A stretch of 64,000 nt of DNA from Rhyacophila brunnea (Eukaryota; Arthropoda; Insecta; Trichoptera; Rhyacophilidae), in NCBI GenBank assembly GCA_022495005.1, contig JAGYXB010000961.1:163023-227022 (forward strand), in the 5' to 3' direction. The notes beneath the pieces were generated by a model. The model had not been told where the DNA came from and did not search any database. It worked only from the letters and a program-made list of their open reading frames with translations. The position numbers and the translations under genes were made by a program. This document shows, in pieces, positions 45,030 through 57,058 of the stretch (position 1 is the first letter of the stretch; every line of letters starts with the position of its first letter).

Positions 45030-45690
45030 AAAAGGCCCACATGCGCCACGTCGGTCAAAATGGAGGTTTTATGGTATTTTCAGAGGATAAGCCTGGACAT
45101 TCCTTAAACGTTGTAGATAATCTATTTATATAATTTTGAAGCCTTATTATCCTTTATATTTATTTTAAACATTTGACTGCATAAAGTATCTTTATTACAT
45201 AAAATAGTGTTCTTTTAAACCTCTCGATCTAAGGTTTTAGAATATAGTCATATTTCAGTAAATCCGTGTGTAGTGGTGTTAAGATTTTTTACGTTTATTA
45301 ATTTTTAAACGCATTTATAAAGCTATTAGTAAAATTTATGTTGACATTATTATAGTGAAATGTATGATAAAAAATTATATTGATAATCTTTGTGATCCCA
45401 AATTTGACAAGAATTAGGCATTTTATTATTCAAAAAATATGCAAGATTTAACAGATTTGAAGATAATTCTAAAGATACTGATTATAAGCTATGTCTTTGA
45501 CCATTCAAATGTGTAAAACATTCTACGAATAATGTTTGCTTTATAATAATTATTGACCTAAGAATAAGGTAGTATTTTTTTTGAAATATGCCATTTCTAT
45601 TGGCGTTTCCCAGTGGTTAAGCTACAACATACGGCCGTAGCCATAAATTGACAAACGATAACTTAATTAAGGAGTAAGATCATGTCACTC
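45030..45690 (+). mobile_element. Single-arm copy of the TTAA fold-back family
   Basis: Begins GGCCCACATGCGCCACGTCG, runs colinear with the left arm of 14.0 kb (CCTTAAACGTTGTAGATAAT, CATACGGCCGTAGCC) and stops near AGGAGTAAGATCATGTCA. No TTAA directly precedes it. Confidence 0.7.
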
Positions 45691-46315
45691 AATAACTCAA
45701 TTTGTGTTATGATTTTTAAGATTTTGACACATTTTAATAATTTTATAATTGGTTCGAATTATTTTGAGCCCTCTTTAGAAATCGTCTGATGAATAGATTA
45801 TTGTGCGAACTGTATCGTAGATAGTCGCTGCTGAAACGGGGAGTGATTTAACTATTCGAGGGCCATACTCGCAGCATGGATTTCCTATTGCAATAATGGT
45901 ATAACAGAATAAGCAAAATACTTATGTCACAAAAATACGTTCCTACTATAATGTTTCCTTTCAATTAAAAAAAACTTTTTTCAATTCTGATCATTTAATA
46001 TTAAATAAAATGTGAGCAGATATCGTCTTTTATAACAATTTTATCGAATAAAATATTATTAGAAATGCCTGCGGCGCTATTACAGTGAGCGCCATTTTCG
46101 TTATGAGGCTATAAAATCAATCTATGCCAGTGATTTAAATTGGAAATGAATCTTATTCGTTAGGAGTTTATGACTGAGAATCGTAGCCCGGGGGGGAGGG
46201 TTCGGCAGTCTGAAAACCTTCTCCATGGCATGACTCCACTCCCCACGATATCCTAAGTGGGAAACTATTTTTGGCATTTTTGATTCAATTCGTTCGTCTC
46301 AAAATCTTTGAAGTT
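45691..46315. other. No gene recognised
   Basis: Nothing supported; a CCCGGGGGGGAGGG run lies near 46187. Confidence 0.45.
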
Positions 46316-46319
46316 CGAC

Positions 46320-46556
46320 CTGATAAAAAATCTTGTCGCACCATTTCTAATAGAATTTTTCCTATATTTCCGATATTTCCTAATAGAAAAGAAACGGATG
46401 TCAGTAATTTTCTAATCTTATTAGATCCACACTCTGGGTCCAACCACACTTGAAAAAATACGATATAAAGATTTTGGCAGACCCGGGATTTGAAGTCGAG
46501 ACCTATGACATTATAAGCCGACATGTGATTGGTCGCTCATCATTGGGCTGCTAATC
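46320..46556 (-). mobile_element. SINE family A copy 5
   Basis: TTTTCTAATCTTATTAGATC body, CAGACCCGGGATTTGAAGTC (reversed box B region) and TTATAAGCCGACATGTGATT head region. Diverged but complete toward the head. Confidence 0.7.
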
Positions 46557-46713
46557 AAATACCACGAATTTTTCCAGGCTGTCATCTTCAATGCAGTTCT
46601 ACACAGGCATACTGAAAAGAAAGTCTGTCTCGCATCAGGAGTCAGCTAAATTCAGAATAATGTATACATTCGGGCATTTACGATCTATCTTTAGCAATGC
46701 AATGGGTATATCC

Positions 46714-47153
46714 CAGGGCTTTTAACCGGTGTGCCACGAGTGTCATTTTAGTGTATGTCAATTTTTTTAAAGTTATATCCATAAAGATCATAGCTTATTA
46801 AGTTATTATAATCTTCTGACAATGATATACGAGTAGATATACAGATACATGTAACAAGATAGCTGCAATTAAGTGATTATTGTTTCATATTTGGCAGCTT
46901 ATCTACTCATGTATCAGTTGAGTCCTACGATCGTCAGTAAACTAGCCGCTTTCACATTTCGATCATTGTCAGTGATTGTTTTATTCCGTGCCTTCAGCGT
47001 AATTGCGCTGTATCCCGGTCGATTGGTGTGAGCCACACAGGATTTATAAGTAGCGTGGAGTTTTTAATTATAATTATTTCGATGTTTGGTGAGCCATAAA
47101 AGTGACGCACAGGGTTAAATGTGCCGCTATAATAATATGATTGAAAAACACTG
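46714..47153. mobile_element. hAT-like element, flanks not matching
   Basis: Left end CAGGGCTTTTAACCGGTGTG and right end GATTGAAAAACACTG resemble CAGTGTTTTTCAA.C-type hAT termini, with GTGCC subterminal blocks. The neighbouring octamers (GTATATCC and TTCTAGTC) do not match, so the copy is old. Confidence 0.5.
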
Positions 47154-47344
47154 TTCTAGTCTCTGATTTTCTAATTACTTAATCGTCAAAGTGTATAATA
47201 CTTTTATACGCAGTTTAGCCACTTTGATGGTATTTTTGTTATTCGAAATTTTTATTTTTGATGTCAGTGTTACATGCACGAATGCTTATTGTATAGATAC
47301 AAGAGTTTAAGATTATACAGAAACAAGAGAAGGTATCTACAAAA

Positions 47345-47634
47345 TAATTTAATATATAGCGCAATGTCGCTTGGAAAGGCGGATGTTGGGCATAATGCGT
47401 ACAGATTGTAAAAGAAGCCAATAGATAAGGAAGAATATAAGAGTGCGCGATGTTATAGAGGTCGTTAAGTAGGTGGAATAGCAATGGGCTGGACATGTCG
47501 GTCAGCGAGTGGACAACCGTTGCATAAATACCGTCGTACAGTGACAGCAATTAACTAGGGATAGAGAAGAGTAAAGAGAACTAGGTATTCATCCAGCAGT
47601 GGATTGATCCCGGCTGATGATGATGATAATATAT
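47345..47634 (+). mobile_element. 3' end of a LINE
   Basis: Contains CGCTTGGAAAGGCGGATGTT, GGGCTGGACATGTCGGTCAG (the W.GH.GR motif) and CCAGCAGTGGATTGATCCCG followed by TGATGATGATGAT. The coding tail has stops. A family H MITE starts directly after it at 47635. Confidence 0.8.
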
Positions 47635-48196
47635 CAGTGGAGAAGGTGGAGGTAGGCTGTTTAGATTCAACATAAATAGTGTACACTAAGCTTTGTCAGT
47701 CCCACATATCTGTTTTCACTGAACTAAGACTGCAATTTGTTGATAGTGTTTATTAGTTTTAAAATTCAATTAAATCTTGCTTAATCCAAGCAATATTAGA
47801 TAATAGTGAAAAAATATCCATTTATCTGTAAAGTATCTAAACTTATGCCATTGAACCATACATAATTTTAAATATTTTATATAAAGAAGAATATTTTGTA
47901 TTATCTATTGTGGTATGGTTTAGGCAGGGAAATACATTTTAAAAGACTATCCAACACATTATATATTCTTTATTCAAGGAAAATAGGTATGACTGTAAAA
48001 GTGTACACTATATTTATCGGATCGTTCATCGCATACTTGAATTATTATGGTTTAATTTAGGCAGGGTTTAACTGAATTTTAAAAACTAGCTAGCACATCT
48101 GCAAATTATATTCTTAGTTCAATGAAAACAAATAACTAGTAGGTATGCACTATATTATGTCGAATCTTAATAGCATACATCCACCTCTTGCCACTG
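47635..48196. mobile_element. Family H MITE, copy 3
   Basis: Left end CAGTGGAGAAGGTGGAGGTA, right end ATCCACCTCTTGCCACTG. Flanks TAATATAT (47627-47634) and TGCTATAT (48197-48204) agree at six of eight positions. The interior contains repeated ATTTTAAAAACTAGC-type inverted blocks. Confidence 0.75.
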
Positions 48197-48199
48197 TGC

Positions 48200-48730
48200 T
48201 ATATTATAATATATTGGTGGCGCGTTTAGCAGTAGGCTGTAATTTTAAGATGATGCTGGTTGATTGATTACGGATCTGGGGGGAGGGGGTTACACAGGTT
48301 GCCAAACACTGACATTTATGTTGAGGTATTCACGCACTCACGCACTTGTAAACGAATGGTACACTTGAATGATATAAATGAGGTTGATGAATGATGATTA
48401 CAAGTTCAGGATGGATGATAGACGCGACGTTAGCTCAAACCGTGTAAGATTTAGCACAACGAAAGTTAAAAAAATGCATTTTGTATGAATCACTCTGTAA
48501 TATTAACGCGGCCTCGTTCGTATCGTATCAGATATAGCGCGATAACTTTAACAAGCCTACGCTCTCGACTGTTTTGGAATAACTCAATATAAATTGCAAT
48601 CACGATCTACTCGTGACCCGTAACTGCCGGTCGCCTTGGTCTGGCGACAATAATAACTATGAATTTGAGGGTATGTGGGAAGAATGGATGAGTGCTAGCA
48701 TACTTGGCCCAACCATATAATTATTATATT
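48200..48730. other. No gene recognised
   Basis: Mixed composition with TGAATCACTCTGTAATATTA near 48486, partly echoed at 40507; too short to define a family. Confidence 0.4.
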
Positions 48731-48732
48731 TG

Positions 48733-49275
48733 TAGGGTTACTGCCAAAAATTGGTAAGGCGTTAATTTAGGTGTTTAGAGCTAACACCGGATTAAGTGTA
48801 TTTATTACAACGTTTTTATTAGGTCGTATTCTTATTTGTCCGGTGGTTGTTTATCCGGTACAAATCTTGTAATCTATTTTGAACTAACTTCCCGACTAGC
48901 TCAACATTTGAAACTTTTAGAATATATCAGAACACGATGCCAATGCATTTTTTAAAAACTTTTAGCCATCTTTAAGTAGAATTGAATTCATTTTCAGTTA
49001 ATTCTGTTTTGTATGAAAAGTTAGTTCGGAAGTAATCCGTAATCCAATCCACTATTATTGGTTGCTAGGGGTCTGGGGCCCTAGCAACTAAATTATTAAT
49101 ATATACGTGCGTTATTATGGAAATCAATATGAAATTTCAAAATGACATTTCAGTATTATTTCTATCAAGTACACACTTTTTTGATCGTTTAAGCTAGTCA
49201 AGTCAAGTTTATATGATTCAACAGAAAATGTAAAAACGTTGTATATAAAAAGTTCTTTTTATCTTGTAATTATAT
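48733..49275 (+). repeat. Family F copy 4, longest
   Basis: Starts GGGTTACTGCCAAAAATTGG and ends AAAGTTCTTTTTATCTTGTA. Blocks GGTTGTTTATCCGGTACAAA and GGGGTCTGGGGCCCTAGCAA are inside. The four long copies span both strands. There are no inverted termini, and a stub of the 5' end lies at 54155-54180. Helitron or SINE-like origin is possible but not shown. Confidence 0.8.
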
Positions 49276-49279
49276 ATAA

Positions 49280-50064
49280 ATATGTATGCTAGAAAAAAAA
49301 TCAAGATCATCTGATAAGAAAATGCACATAAACCACAAGGATAATAGCATTATACCTGATTTTAGAGGATATGTAAAACTTTAAATTGCAATTATTCCAT
49401 AATATGATTTCGAGATTTACCTGTCTACATATTATATACGTACGACTTATAAGATAATATCAATAATAATTGTCAACAGATAGAAAGTTTTTTTTTTAAT
49501 TCTATGTACAAATAGTATTAATTGTAATAAAGTAGTATCGTATGATAGTGGTAATGGTGTGTGTCATAGACCTCTCAATGATACTTCATGGTCGAAGAAT
49601 ATATTTTAGATAATTGGCGGTCGATTGACCTCTAACTCGGGCTTAACTATACCATCAATGAAACCCATTGATAGGGTAATATGTACAGAATTAAACGCCT
49701 AATCACTCAAGTGGTAAGAGGTACAAGTGGTATTTCTCTAGCGATAAACAAAGAAACCTTTACCGAAAAGGAGTAGTTTACCCAATCAACCCAAATTTGA
49801 AACGACTACATTGAAGGGGAATTAAAATAAAATTCCTTTTGAGCGGTTACTGATCATAATAAGACATAAATAGATACAAACAATGAATATTCTTGAAACG
49901 TTAAGAAATACTTGAATGACCATTTTAGCAATGATTGTTTATTATTATTAACTTAGTTGGATGGTTCATGGTTATTGTTAAAGTCGTCAAAGAAAACCTT
50001 CTCTAAATAGATACAGCCTTATTAAACCAAAGTAAAACTGAAAAAAATATTACTACATCTAAAA
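49280..50064. other. No gene recognised
   Basis: AT-rich with no match to other repeats in the window. Confidence 0.5.
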
Positions 50065-50067
50065 ATC

Positions 50068-50675
50068 AAAAAGACAGGGCTCTTGCCTGGAGGCCCGGCG
50101 TGGTGGATCGACCACCTAAGTGTGATACACCGTATCCGGAAATTTGTACGTTAACAGTTCACCGCAAGACACTTATTCGTGCGTCGCAGTACGTGAAACA
50201 TGAGTTCGTGTAACATTTAATCAAATGACGAGCTCTTCGTTGAACATTTTACCGTGAAGTATATGTGTACGTATGGAGATGTGGAGATGTCTTTACTAGG
50301 TTATGTTAGGTTAGGGTTAATCTAATCGGAACAGTACTATTTGAAAACTATCGCCGCACTTTGTAAGATACGTACAAATGTATTCCACGATGTGTCATTT
50401 TGATAAAATGTTATACGAACTCATGTTTCACGAACTGCGGCGCACAGATAAGTGTCCCACGATGAACTGCATACCTACAACTTACATGTAACCGTGATAC
50501 ACACAAATCACAAAATAACACTAATACTAAAAAAATGTCTCCTGAAAAATACAAAAAATCGATAAAAATACCCTTACTTTTACCTCGAACAAGATTTGGA
50601 ATATGCAACTGTAGATCGTCACACTGCATTTAACCTTAGCGATAGGTAGAGAGGCCCGCTTCAGGATGTGAGGGC
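50068..50675. mobile_element. Relative of the 27.8-kb hAT-like element, carrying a hairpin
   Basis: ACAGGGCTCTTGCCTGGAGG and CCCGGCGTGGTGGATCGACC near the left, GCGATAGGTAGAGAGGCCCG and CTTCAGGATGTGAGGGC at the right match 27828-28283. Extreme ends are eroded. The interior has an insertion at about 50155-50475 with roughly 60-base inverted arms. Confidence 0.65.
50155..50475. mobile_element. Fold-back MITE inside the 50.1-kb element
   Basis: Left CAGTTCACCGCAAGACACTT and ACGTGAAACATGAGTTCGTG are mirrored at the right by CGAACTCATGTTTCACGAAC and AAGTGTCCCACGATGAACTG. Arms of about 60 bp with few mismatches; an AGGTTATGTTAGGTTAGGG block lies inside. A similar CATTTCACCGTG block occurs near 59920. 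Confidence 0.75.
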
Positions 50676-50996
50676 AATGCTTCACACCATTAACTTTTCA
50701 AGCAAGTTTTGAGTCACTCAAACACTCAATTCCATACAATATTAATTATTTAATGTAGGTATATGACAACTTGACTGTGTGCGGTCGCTTCGCCGGCAGG
50801 CTCTTTGAGCTTGGTCTTGTTACCCATTCAACATTTCCATGTAGCGGAGAAAAACAAGATGCAAACGACATTCTGTGGGAATCTTAAATAATAAAAATAC
50901 GTACCGACCCTTAGCGATGGCGCACACAGAACGCGTCGAGCGGGCGAAGTCCGCGTATGCAGTGTTTATTTATAACCATAATCACACGTCTCGTGC

Positions 50997-51400
50997 CACG
51001 CATTACCCTTCACCTATGTAATAAGCGGCCCAAGCAGCACAAAACAATTATTTTTAAAGCGTCTTTCGTAACAAAGCAATAAAAATATTATATTATTTCG
51101 GGGCTTGTAATAAATATTTACGACGGCATTATTCAACCAGCGATAAACTTGACACGCAATAAAATTAAACAATGATTCTCTGTTATTAAATAATTGCTTT
51201 TCGCCCGTCGATCGACGAGGCCTCAAGCAGCGTAATTTTGGTAGCCGTGTTCAATGAATGGACTCCATTGTATTTTCTTTCATTCGTATCGCCGAGAAGC
51301 GGTGATTCGCGAAAAAACGATGATTCATGCGGCGGGCGCCTATAATGCGTCGTGAAATCCAGTGGGCGCTGGTGTATTTGATAACGTTGTATTTTCGTTG
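50997..51400 (-). repeat. Conserved sequence island, copy 2
   Basis: Inverted relative of 31035-31425. On the minus strand it reads CAACGTTATCAAATAC, then CCATTCATTGAACACGGC, a CGTCGATCGACGGG palindrome, TTATTTAATAACAG and TTATTACATAGGTGAAGGGT. The two minus-strand frames over it (51443-51186 and 51226-51014) overlap and are not shared with copy 1, so coding is unlikely. Confidence 0.7.
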
Positions 51401-51589
51401 ATTTACGCGCCACTTGTAGAAATTTTACCGACCTAGTTGCCACAAATGCCAGTTTTGTTTCATTTAGAAAGTTTGCAGCATCATACTGCTAACGTGAAGA
51501 TCTCTTCACTTAAAATGTTCGGCAGCTTTCTATTAGCTTTTGTTATATATATATATATGCTTCAATTTTTAATATTGCCTTTACGTGCT

Positions 51590-51732
51590 CATTTCTCCCA
51601 TGATTACTCTCAATTTAAATTGTAAATTGTAAATTGTAACATGTAAATTCAGTCAAATCACGTTTAAATGCATGACGACCTTCAAGTCTTGAGTAACTGC
51701 TCCTGAGACATTCCAAGTCATAAATAGTCCCA
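51590..51732 (-). repeat. Family E block, copy 2
   Basis: Minus strand TATGACTTGGAATGTCTCAG, TTTGACTGAATTTACATGTT and AGAGTAATCATGGGAG are shared with 39535-39655. A short AAATTGTAAATTGTAAATTG tandem run interrupts it. Confidence 0.65.
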
Positions 51733-51734
51733 TT

Positions 51735-52360
51735 GTTAAAAAAAATTATCACTTTAAACACGAAAATAAATATATCCGACTTGCACTAAAACCAAAACAT
51801 TCACACTATAGTGCAACTAATATTATAGATATAAACTACACGCTGACATATCCAGTAGATTTAAAATATTCACCTCTTTGCCCCGCGCAGGCATACTACA
51901 TCGATTGACGAAATGGTTGAGAATCGTGCGGCGAAGTCAACCCCAACGACAGGTGGTACTTACCTATGTATCTGTTGACAGTAATAATTGCATGCGACCA
52001 ATTTTTCGACTTATTAATGTACTTAGACACTCAACGAAATACACCGAACCATTATTATTTAGAATATTTATTTTAGAATATGGATTAGCACGAAAATCTC
52101 GTAGGTATGTCATACATAGTACATAATACGGAAACGAAAAAACAGCTAACAACACTGCTAATTCTATTATTTTTAGTAATTAATAAAAAAACATTATGTG
52201 TATCTTTCGAAATAATAGACAAGCGTAGTTTTTCAATTACATCGAGTACTAAAAGTAAAACTTAATTTTGTCTTTAACTCATATTCCCATTACGATACAA
52301 TGAACTTACGGTACATATAATCGGTTTGACAAAAAAATTCTTTTTTGCACAGACGTATTT
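51735..52360. other. No gene recognised
   Basis: The 51878-52126 frame has mixed composition near its start but no recognisable motif. Confidence 0.45.
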
Positions 52361-52512
52361 CCATAATATACACCACAGAACAGATAATAAATAGAATACC
52401 GATAGGCTATATTGAATACGCCGCATGTTGATGCAGGCTTTTGAATGTGTGAGTGTCCTACGAAAATGAAACTCCCATTATGCACGTGCAATAGTGTGTG
52501 TAATACACCAAC
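52361..52512 (-). repeat. Dispersed repeat family C, copy 3
   Basis: Minus strand GTAGGACACTCACACATTCA, then a GTATTCAATATAGCCTAT block and ATTCTATTTATTATCTGTTC match copies at 174 and 39851. Confidence 0.6.
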
Positions 52513-52514
52513 AT

Positions 52515-53035
52515 TAAATGAGCGTAAATGGATAAACCGAGAGCAGTTTTCAGTATTCGACGTAAAACGTATTCTTGACACGTGTCTAAGTTTAACCCGG
52601 ATTCTTCCTTACTCAAGTCGGTTACCTGCTATCGCCTTATCCGTTATGTATTTCAGTTCTCATTATTTCTAAGTTCCCTGATATACACCCTTCAATTACT
52701 ATTCAATCCACCAACGTACAGAAAAATGTTTTTTTCTGCATCTACCAATTCGACGATACTAAAAAAGCTACGAAAACTGGTTATACAACTATTTGATATT
52801 ATGTAGGTATACTGCGGTAAAGAATCATTTTACCACCCTATACCTGAATATATGTTTTTATTATAAATGTGTGTGCGCTGTTGTGAGTTTTAATATGACT
52901 GTGTGTAAATTTATTATGGCACTTTGCATGTTTTTATCTTCTCTCGTGAATATTTGTTATCATAAAAAAAAAACACTAGTTTAGAGTTTGTGAACTGGCA
53001 GATTTATTTTGAGCTAAGAAAACCGTCTTTAGTAG
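52515..53035. other. No gene recognised
   Basis: Three overlapping frames (52445-52984) have no recognisable domain. Confidence 0.4.
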
Positions 53036-53040
53036 GTAAT

Positions 53041-53095
53041 AGGGATTGTAATACCGGACAGAATTCTCTATTCCAGTATTGGTGTCAAGACGATT
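53041..53095 (+). mobile_element. TAGGGATTGC-family hAT left end fragment
   Basis: TAGGGATTGTAATACCGGAC followed by CCAGTATTGGTG; no partner end downstream. Confidence 0.55.
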
Positions 53096-53379
53096 TTATT
53101 TTAGATTAAGTGTAAGTAAAATATGCGATCAAACAGTGGTATCTGGTACACAAGCGCTTAACGTCAGCGGAAAGCAGAGCCAGTCCAAAAATCAAATAAT
53201 CTTTCTTAACTTTCTTCTTTAAGCACTACGGTGCATGGTTGCAGCACCAGTCCCGTGCGGCTCCGTCTTGGGATGGAATGAGCACTTAAAATCACTTCTT
53301 TCAGACACGTTTAAATCGTCATAAAAAGCAGCCGTGCATATCCACGGCTGAGCATATATGACGGGTGGTGGTGGGAACT

Positions 53380-53575
53380 ATTTATAGTGGTATCTAAAGG
53401 GTATTATTAAATGACCACAAAGACGCCCCAAAACCCGCTGGATCGGAAAACTTAACATATTCTATGTATATAGGTAGGTTGCATCGAAGAACTTGGGTCA
53501 GAAAATACTGGAAAAAGCGAGGGGATGTCTTTATCCAGCAGTGGATCAACCCCGATTGATGATGATGATGAATAT
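53380..53575 (+). mobile_element. 3' end of a LINE
   Basis: AAACCCGCTGGATCGGAAAA, TTGGGTCAGAAAATACTGGA and CCAGCAGTGGATCAACCCCG followed by TGATGATGATGATG. The frame at 53493-53693 encodes the tail residues LYPAVDQPR before the repeat. Confidence 0.75.
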
Positions 53576-54335
53576 ATTTAGAGAAATTTACTTTTACTTG
53601 TACATACTACGGGTATGCATCTGCAAGTTAACCGTTTTTACCATTTACCAAAAGTCAAAAATATCTGCTTATTCATTGAGGACTTGTCGGTAAAGAGAGT
53701 CGATCAAATGAAAAGCTTTAGTTTTCGTATAAAAAAATAGGTTCTCAGGTCTTTGGATCATGATCGGAATTAAAATGGCAAATTAACATCTCTTCTGCAA
53801 TCAGAAAATAATTATTATATTCCGGGCTTTAGAAAATTATTCAATATATTATGCAATCAAAGTATATCGGTTGAGTTTTATCTTACTTATATTAAATAAT
53901 AATCAAATCAACTGAAACAGCTGTCAAATCAAATATTGAATTCAAACCTTTATATCTTTTTAATAAATATCATTCTATCGTCAAGTAAAATAAAGACGTA
54001 CGTTTAATAATTCATGTTATTACCAAACCATTATTTTATGAAATTAGATATGTGCATTTATAAATAAATTGAATATAGATCAAAGAAATTATTTCATAAT
54101 TTGGTTTGAATCGTAGATTAGATTTCATAGATATCTAAATGCAATTTTAAGTATCGTAGGTTACTGCCAAAAGTTGGTAAGTCTCGAAATCATGTTATGG
54201 AGTAATTGCATTTGAAGTTTGACAGGCCCTCTAAAATCACGCATAATGCTAATTTTTTGTGCTTGAATTGAGTAGTTGTATCTAGAGACATGCCGGCAAC
54301 ACCGAGTTGAGTCCTGTTTAATTGAGTGCAGTTAT
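53576..54335. other. AT-rich stretch with a family F stub
   Basis: GTTACTGCCAAAAGTTGGTA at about 54160 is the 5' end of family F; nothing else is supported. Confidence 0.5.
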
Positions 54336-54339
54336 ATAC

Positions 54340-54515
54340 AAATCCGCCAAGCTGCTGACATACAAAAATCTCACATAAATGCGTTTTAAAGATTTTGCAA
54401 ATCGTAAAATATTACATTTTCGATTTGCATAAAGCAACCAAGCTGCTGTCATACAAAAATGTCATATAAATTCGTTCTAAAAATATGCCATATTCGATCT
54501 GCAAAAAGCAACCAC
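54340..54515. repeat. Two-unit diverged tandem repeat, about 90-bp unit
   Basis: CCAAGCTGCTGACATACAAA at 54347 and CCAAGCTGCTGTCATACAAA at 54438 begin two units that continue AAT.TCA.ATAAAT.CGTT.TAAA. A fainter third unit (ACAGTCTGGACTGCTAAACA) may lie at 54844. Confidence 0.6.
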
Positions 54516-55289
54516 ATGATAATATTATGTACTTACCTAATTATTAAAATCCTGACTGTAAGGTGTGTTCTTCTACATTCAATTAATAAACATTATTTTC
54601 TCAATCACATTATTATATGTTTTTCATTTTATTATATATAATATACAGATTTTTCATGTAAAAATTAGTGCCAGGCAGCTAAATATTAATGTAAGTTTTT
54701 AGAATTATTTTCAGAACTTTGAAATTCCCATTAACTTAGAATTTTTTTTAAGAAAATAGATGCAAAAATAACAATTTTTCTTACAAAAATAAGAGTTAAC
54801 TGCATTAAAAAATGAACATTCTAAAAAACCCGTTTTGCATAAAACAGTCTGGACTGCTAAACACACAAAAATTTCATAGATTTTATGCTTTTATCTCTTT
54901 ATAAGTTTATTTATTTATAAATCATATATATATATACTCTCTATCATTCAAAAGTTATAAACAGTATACAGAGGCTTTGTGGATTTAAAGAAATACACTT
55001 TACATAAAAGTGCTTCTATCTCTGTTTGAGGTTTGAGTGGACTGGCTGCTTTGCGTATAATTACGCTCAATTGAGGCTTTCCAGCGATTAGAAATGCATG
55101 AATTATGTATATAATTTAATTTTTTACGGCGTATGGAAAACCTGCGTTATTAAAAATTTGTACAACACAATAGAGATACGACAATTTCAATATTAAATGT
55201 TAGGTATACTTTTTCTGAAATGTTATAGCTCTGTTTATCGGTATTCTGTATACTCATCAAACCCTCAAAACTATTAGTAAATTTGGTCG

Positions 55290-55435
55290 CAATTAGATAG
55301 GACACGTATAATAATATTATATTGGTCAGTGCATATGGACGCGAATCTCACAGGTTTGAAACCTGCTGGGTGTCGAATTTTTTTCAAATTGATTTTTTCT
55401 ACTGGTTAAAAATGTTTTCAAATTATGTATAAATA
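55290..55435 (+). repeat. Family B tRNA-like repeat
   Basis: A TTGGTCAGTGCATATGGACG and AGGTTTGAAACCTGCTGGGT segment gives a box B-like stem, then AAAAATGTTTTCAAATTATG, the family B terminus. It abuts the mariner fragment. Confidence 0.5.
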
Positions 55436-55439
55436 AGAG

Positions 55440-55640
55440 ATATATTCACTTAAATTTTCTCTCAATGAGTTGATTAATATGTCACAAGTTGTATGACATG
55501 TTGCATTATCTTCTTGGAACCACATATCGTCCAGATCAAAATCATATTCATGCCAGAAAAAAGCAGTAATTACATATGTTTCTGTAGCGTTTTCTCTTGG
55601 CAGTAAATATATGGCCATTATCAAAAAAATACGGTCCAAT
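55440..55640 (-). pseudogene. Tc1/mariner transposase catalytic fragment
   Basis: The minus-strand frame reads ITAFFWHEYDFDLDDMWFQE and DNATCHTTCDILINSLRE. This corresponds to the second aspartate region of mariner-like transposases (usually DLWFQQDGA..HT). The catalytic aspartate of the motif is retained as QEDNA, with Glu for the usual second Gln and Asn for Gly. Upstream and downstream parts are missing: a tRNA-like repeat follows at 55435 and a MITE precedes at 55654. Confidence 0.8.
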
Positions 55641-55653
55641 TACACCTCCAAAC

Positions 55654-56239
55654 TAGTGGCGAGAGGTGGAGGTAGGCTGTTAAGATTCTACCTAAATAGT
55701 AGACACTAAACTTTGTCAGTCGTAGTTATTTGTTTTCGTTGAACTAATAATATAATTTGAAGATGGTGCTATTTAATTTTTAAAATTTAATTATACTCTG
55801 CCTAAACCAAACCATAATAGTTTAGGTATGGTATAGATGACTTGATAAATTTAGTGGACACTTTTGCAGTCATACTTATTTATTTTCGTTAATATAATAA
55901 TATATTATAATATTACAGATAGAGATGGTTAATTTTTTAAATTCAACTTGCCTAAAGCAAACCAAAATTGATAAAAAATATTTTTCTATCAATAAAATAT
56001 CTAAAATTATTTATGTTTTAATGGCATAATTTTAGATATTTTATTGATAAATGAGTATTTTTAAACTATTATCTACTATGGCTTGAATTCGGCAGGATAT
56101 AATTAAATTTTAAATACTAACAAACACTATCTACACATTGTAGTCTTAGTTAAATGAAAACAAATACGTTTGACTGACAAAGCTTAATGTGCAATATTTA
56201 AGTCAGATCTTAACATACTACCTCCACTTTTCGCCACTG
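55654..56239. mobile_element. Family H hAT MITE, copy 4, with target duplication
   Basis: Left end TAGTGGCGAGAGGTGGAGGT, right end CCTCCACTTTTCGCCACTG. Flanks CTCCAAAC (55646-55653) and CTTCAAAC (56240-56247) match at seven of eight. CACTAAACTTTGTCAGTC inside the left end is mirrored by TGACTGACAAAGCTTAATGT inside the right. It is the best evidence that family H is hAT. Confidence 0.85.
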
Positions 56240-56249
56240 CTTCAAACTA

Positions 56250-57050
56250 CACCAAACTGGTAATTTTTATGGATGTAAAACACAAATATCAATTTTTGTG
56301 GGAAACAAAAAAAACATGATTGCTTTGACGTTTTAAAAATCTATGGTATTAATTTGATTACACTTTATAAACTAACATTGCTAAACTAAAGTTTATTAGT
56401 TTTTCGAATTGTAGGTCAAAAGCGTTAAATTTTAATGTGACTATTAATAAAATATTATGAAGCGCAAAATACGTATTCAAAGGGTTATGAAATAAAATTG
56501 TTTTCACAGACAATTTACTTTGTTATATAATACTGTTTTCGTTTTTCAAACGAGCATTTTCTTAGATAAATTTCCGACATTAATCTTTTTCACATAAATT
56601 ACAGCAAAGGCAACTATTTGTGAGTAATTATGCAAATGTTTCCCAGTTTTGACCAAATGAATGTGGCGTATATTGCAAGTGATAAAGCACTACGCTCTGG
56701 ATTCACGAGTGTATAATCGCAACCGCGTTTAAATTATTATTTCGGTCTCGCTCACATATCGTAGCACGACTTCTCTATACTTAGTTTTATAAAATAATAC
56801 CATGAATTTGTTTTGAATACATTACACAGCCCAAAAAATATGCTGTAATTTCAAAAAGGTAAATATGCCACATCAGTCTACCTACATCGTTAATATACAT
56901 TTATCACTGTGAAAATGGTTTGTTCCAACTAGAACAGGGGTTTATAACTGGTTTTTGATCAATGTCACATGTATAATAAAGAATAGATTGGCAAACAGAT
57001 ATTTTCACAATTTATCTAAAATAATTTTACGAATATCATAGACATTTCGA
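56250..57050. other. No gene recognised
   Basis: AT-rich; a weak tRNA-like patch near 56670-56735 is too degenerate to call. Confidence 0.45.
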
Positions 57051-57058
57051 TAGCTTAA

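Noticed and set aside
46271..46524. Overlapping frames on both strands
   Set aside because: Both run through a SINE; no protein motif.
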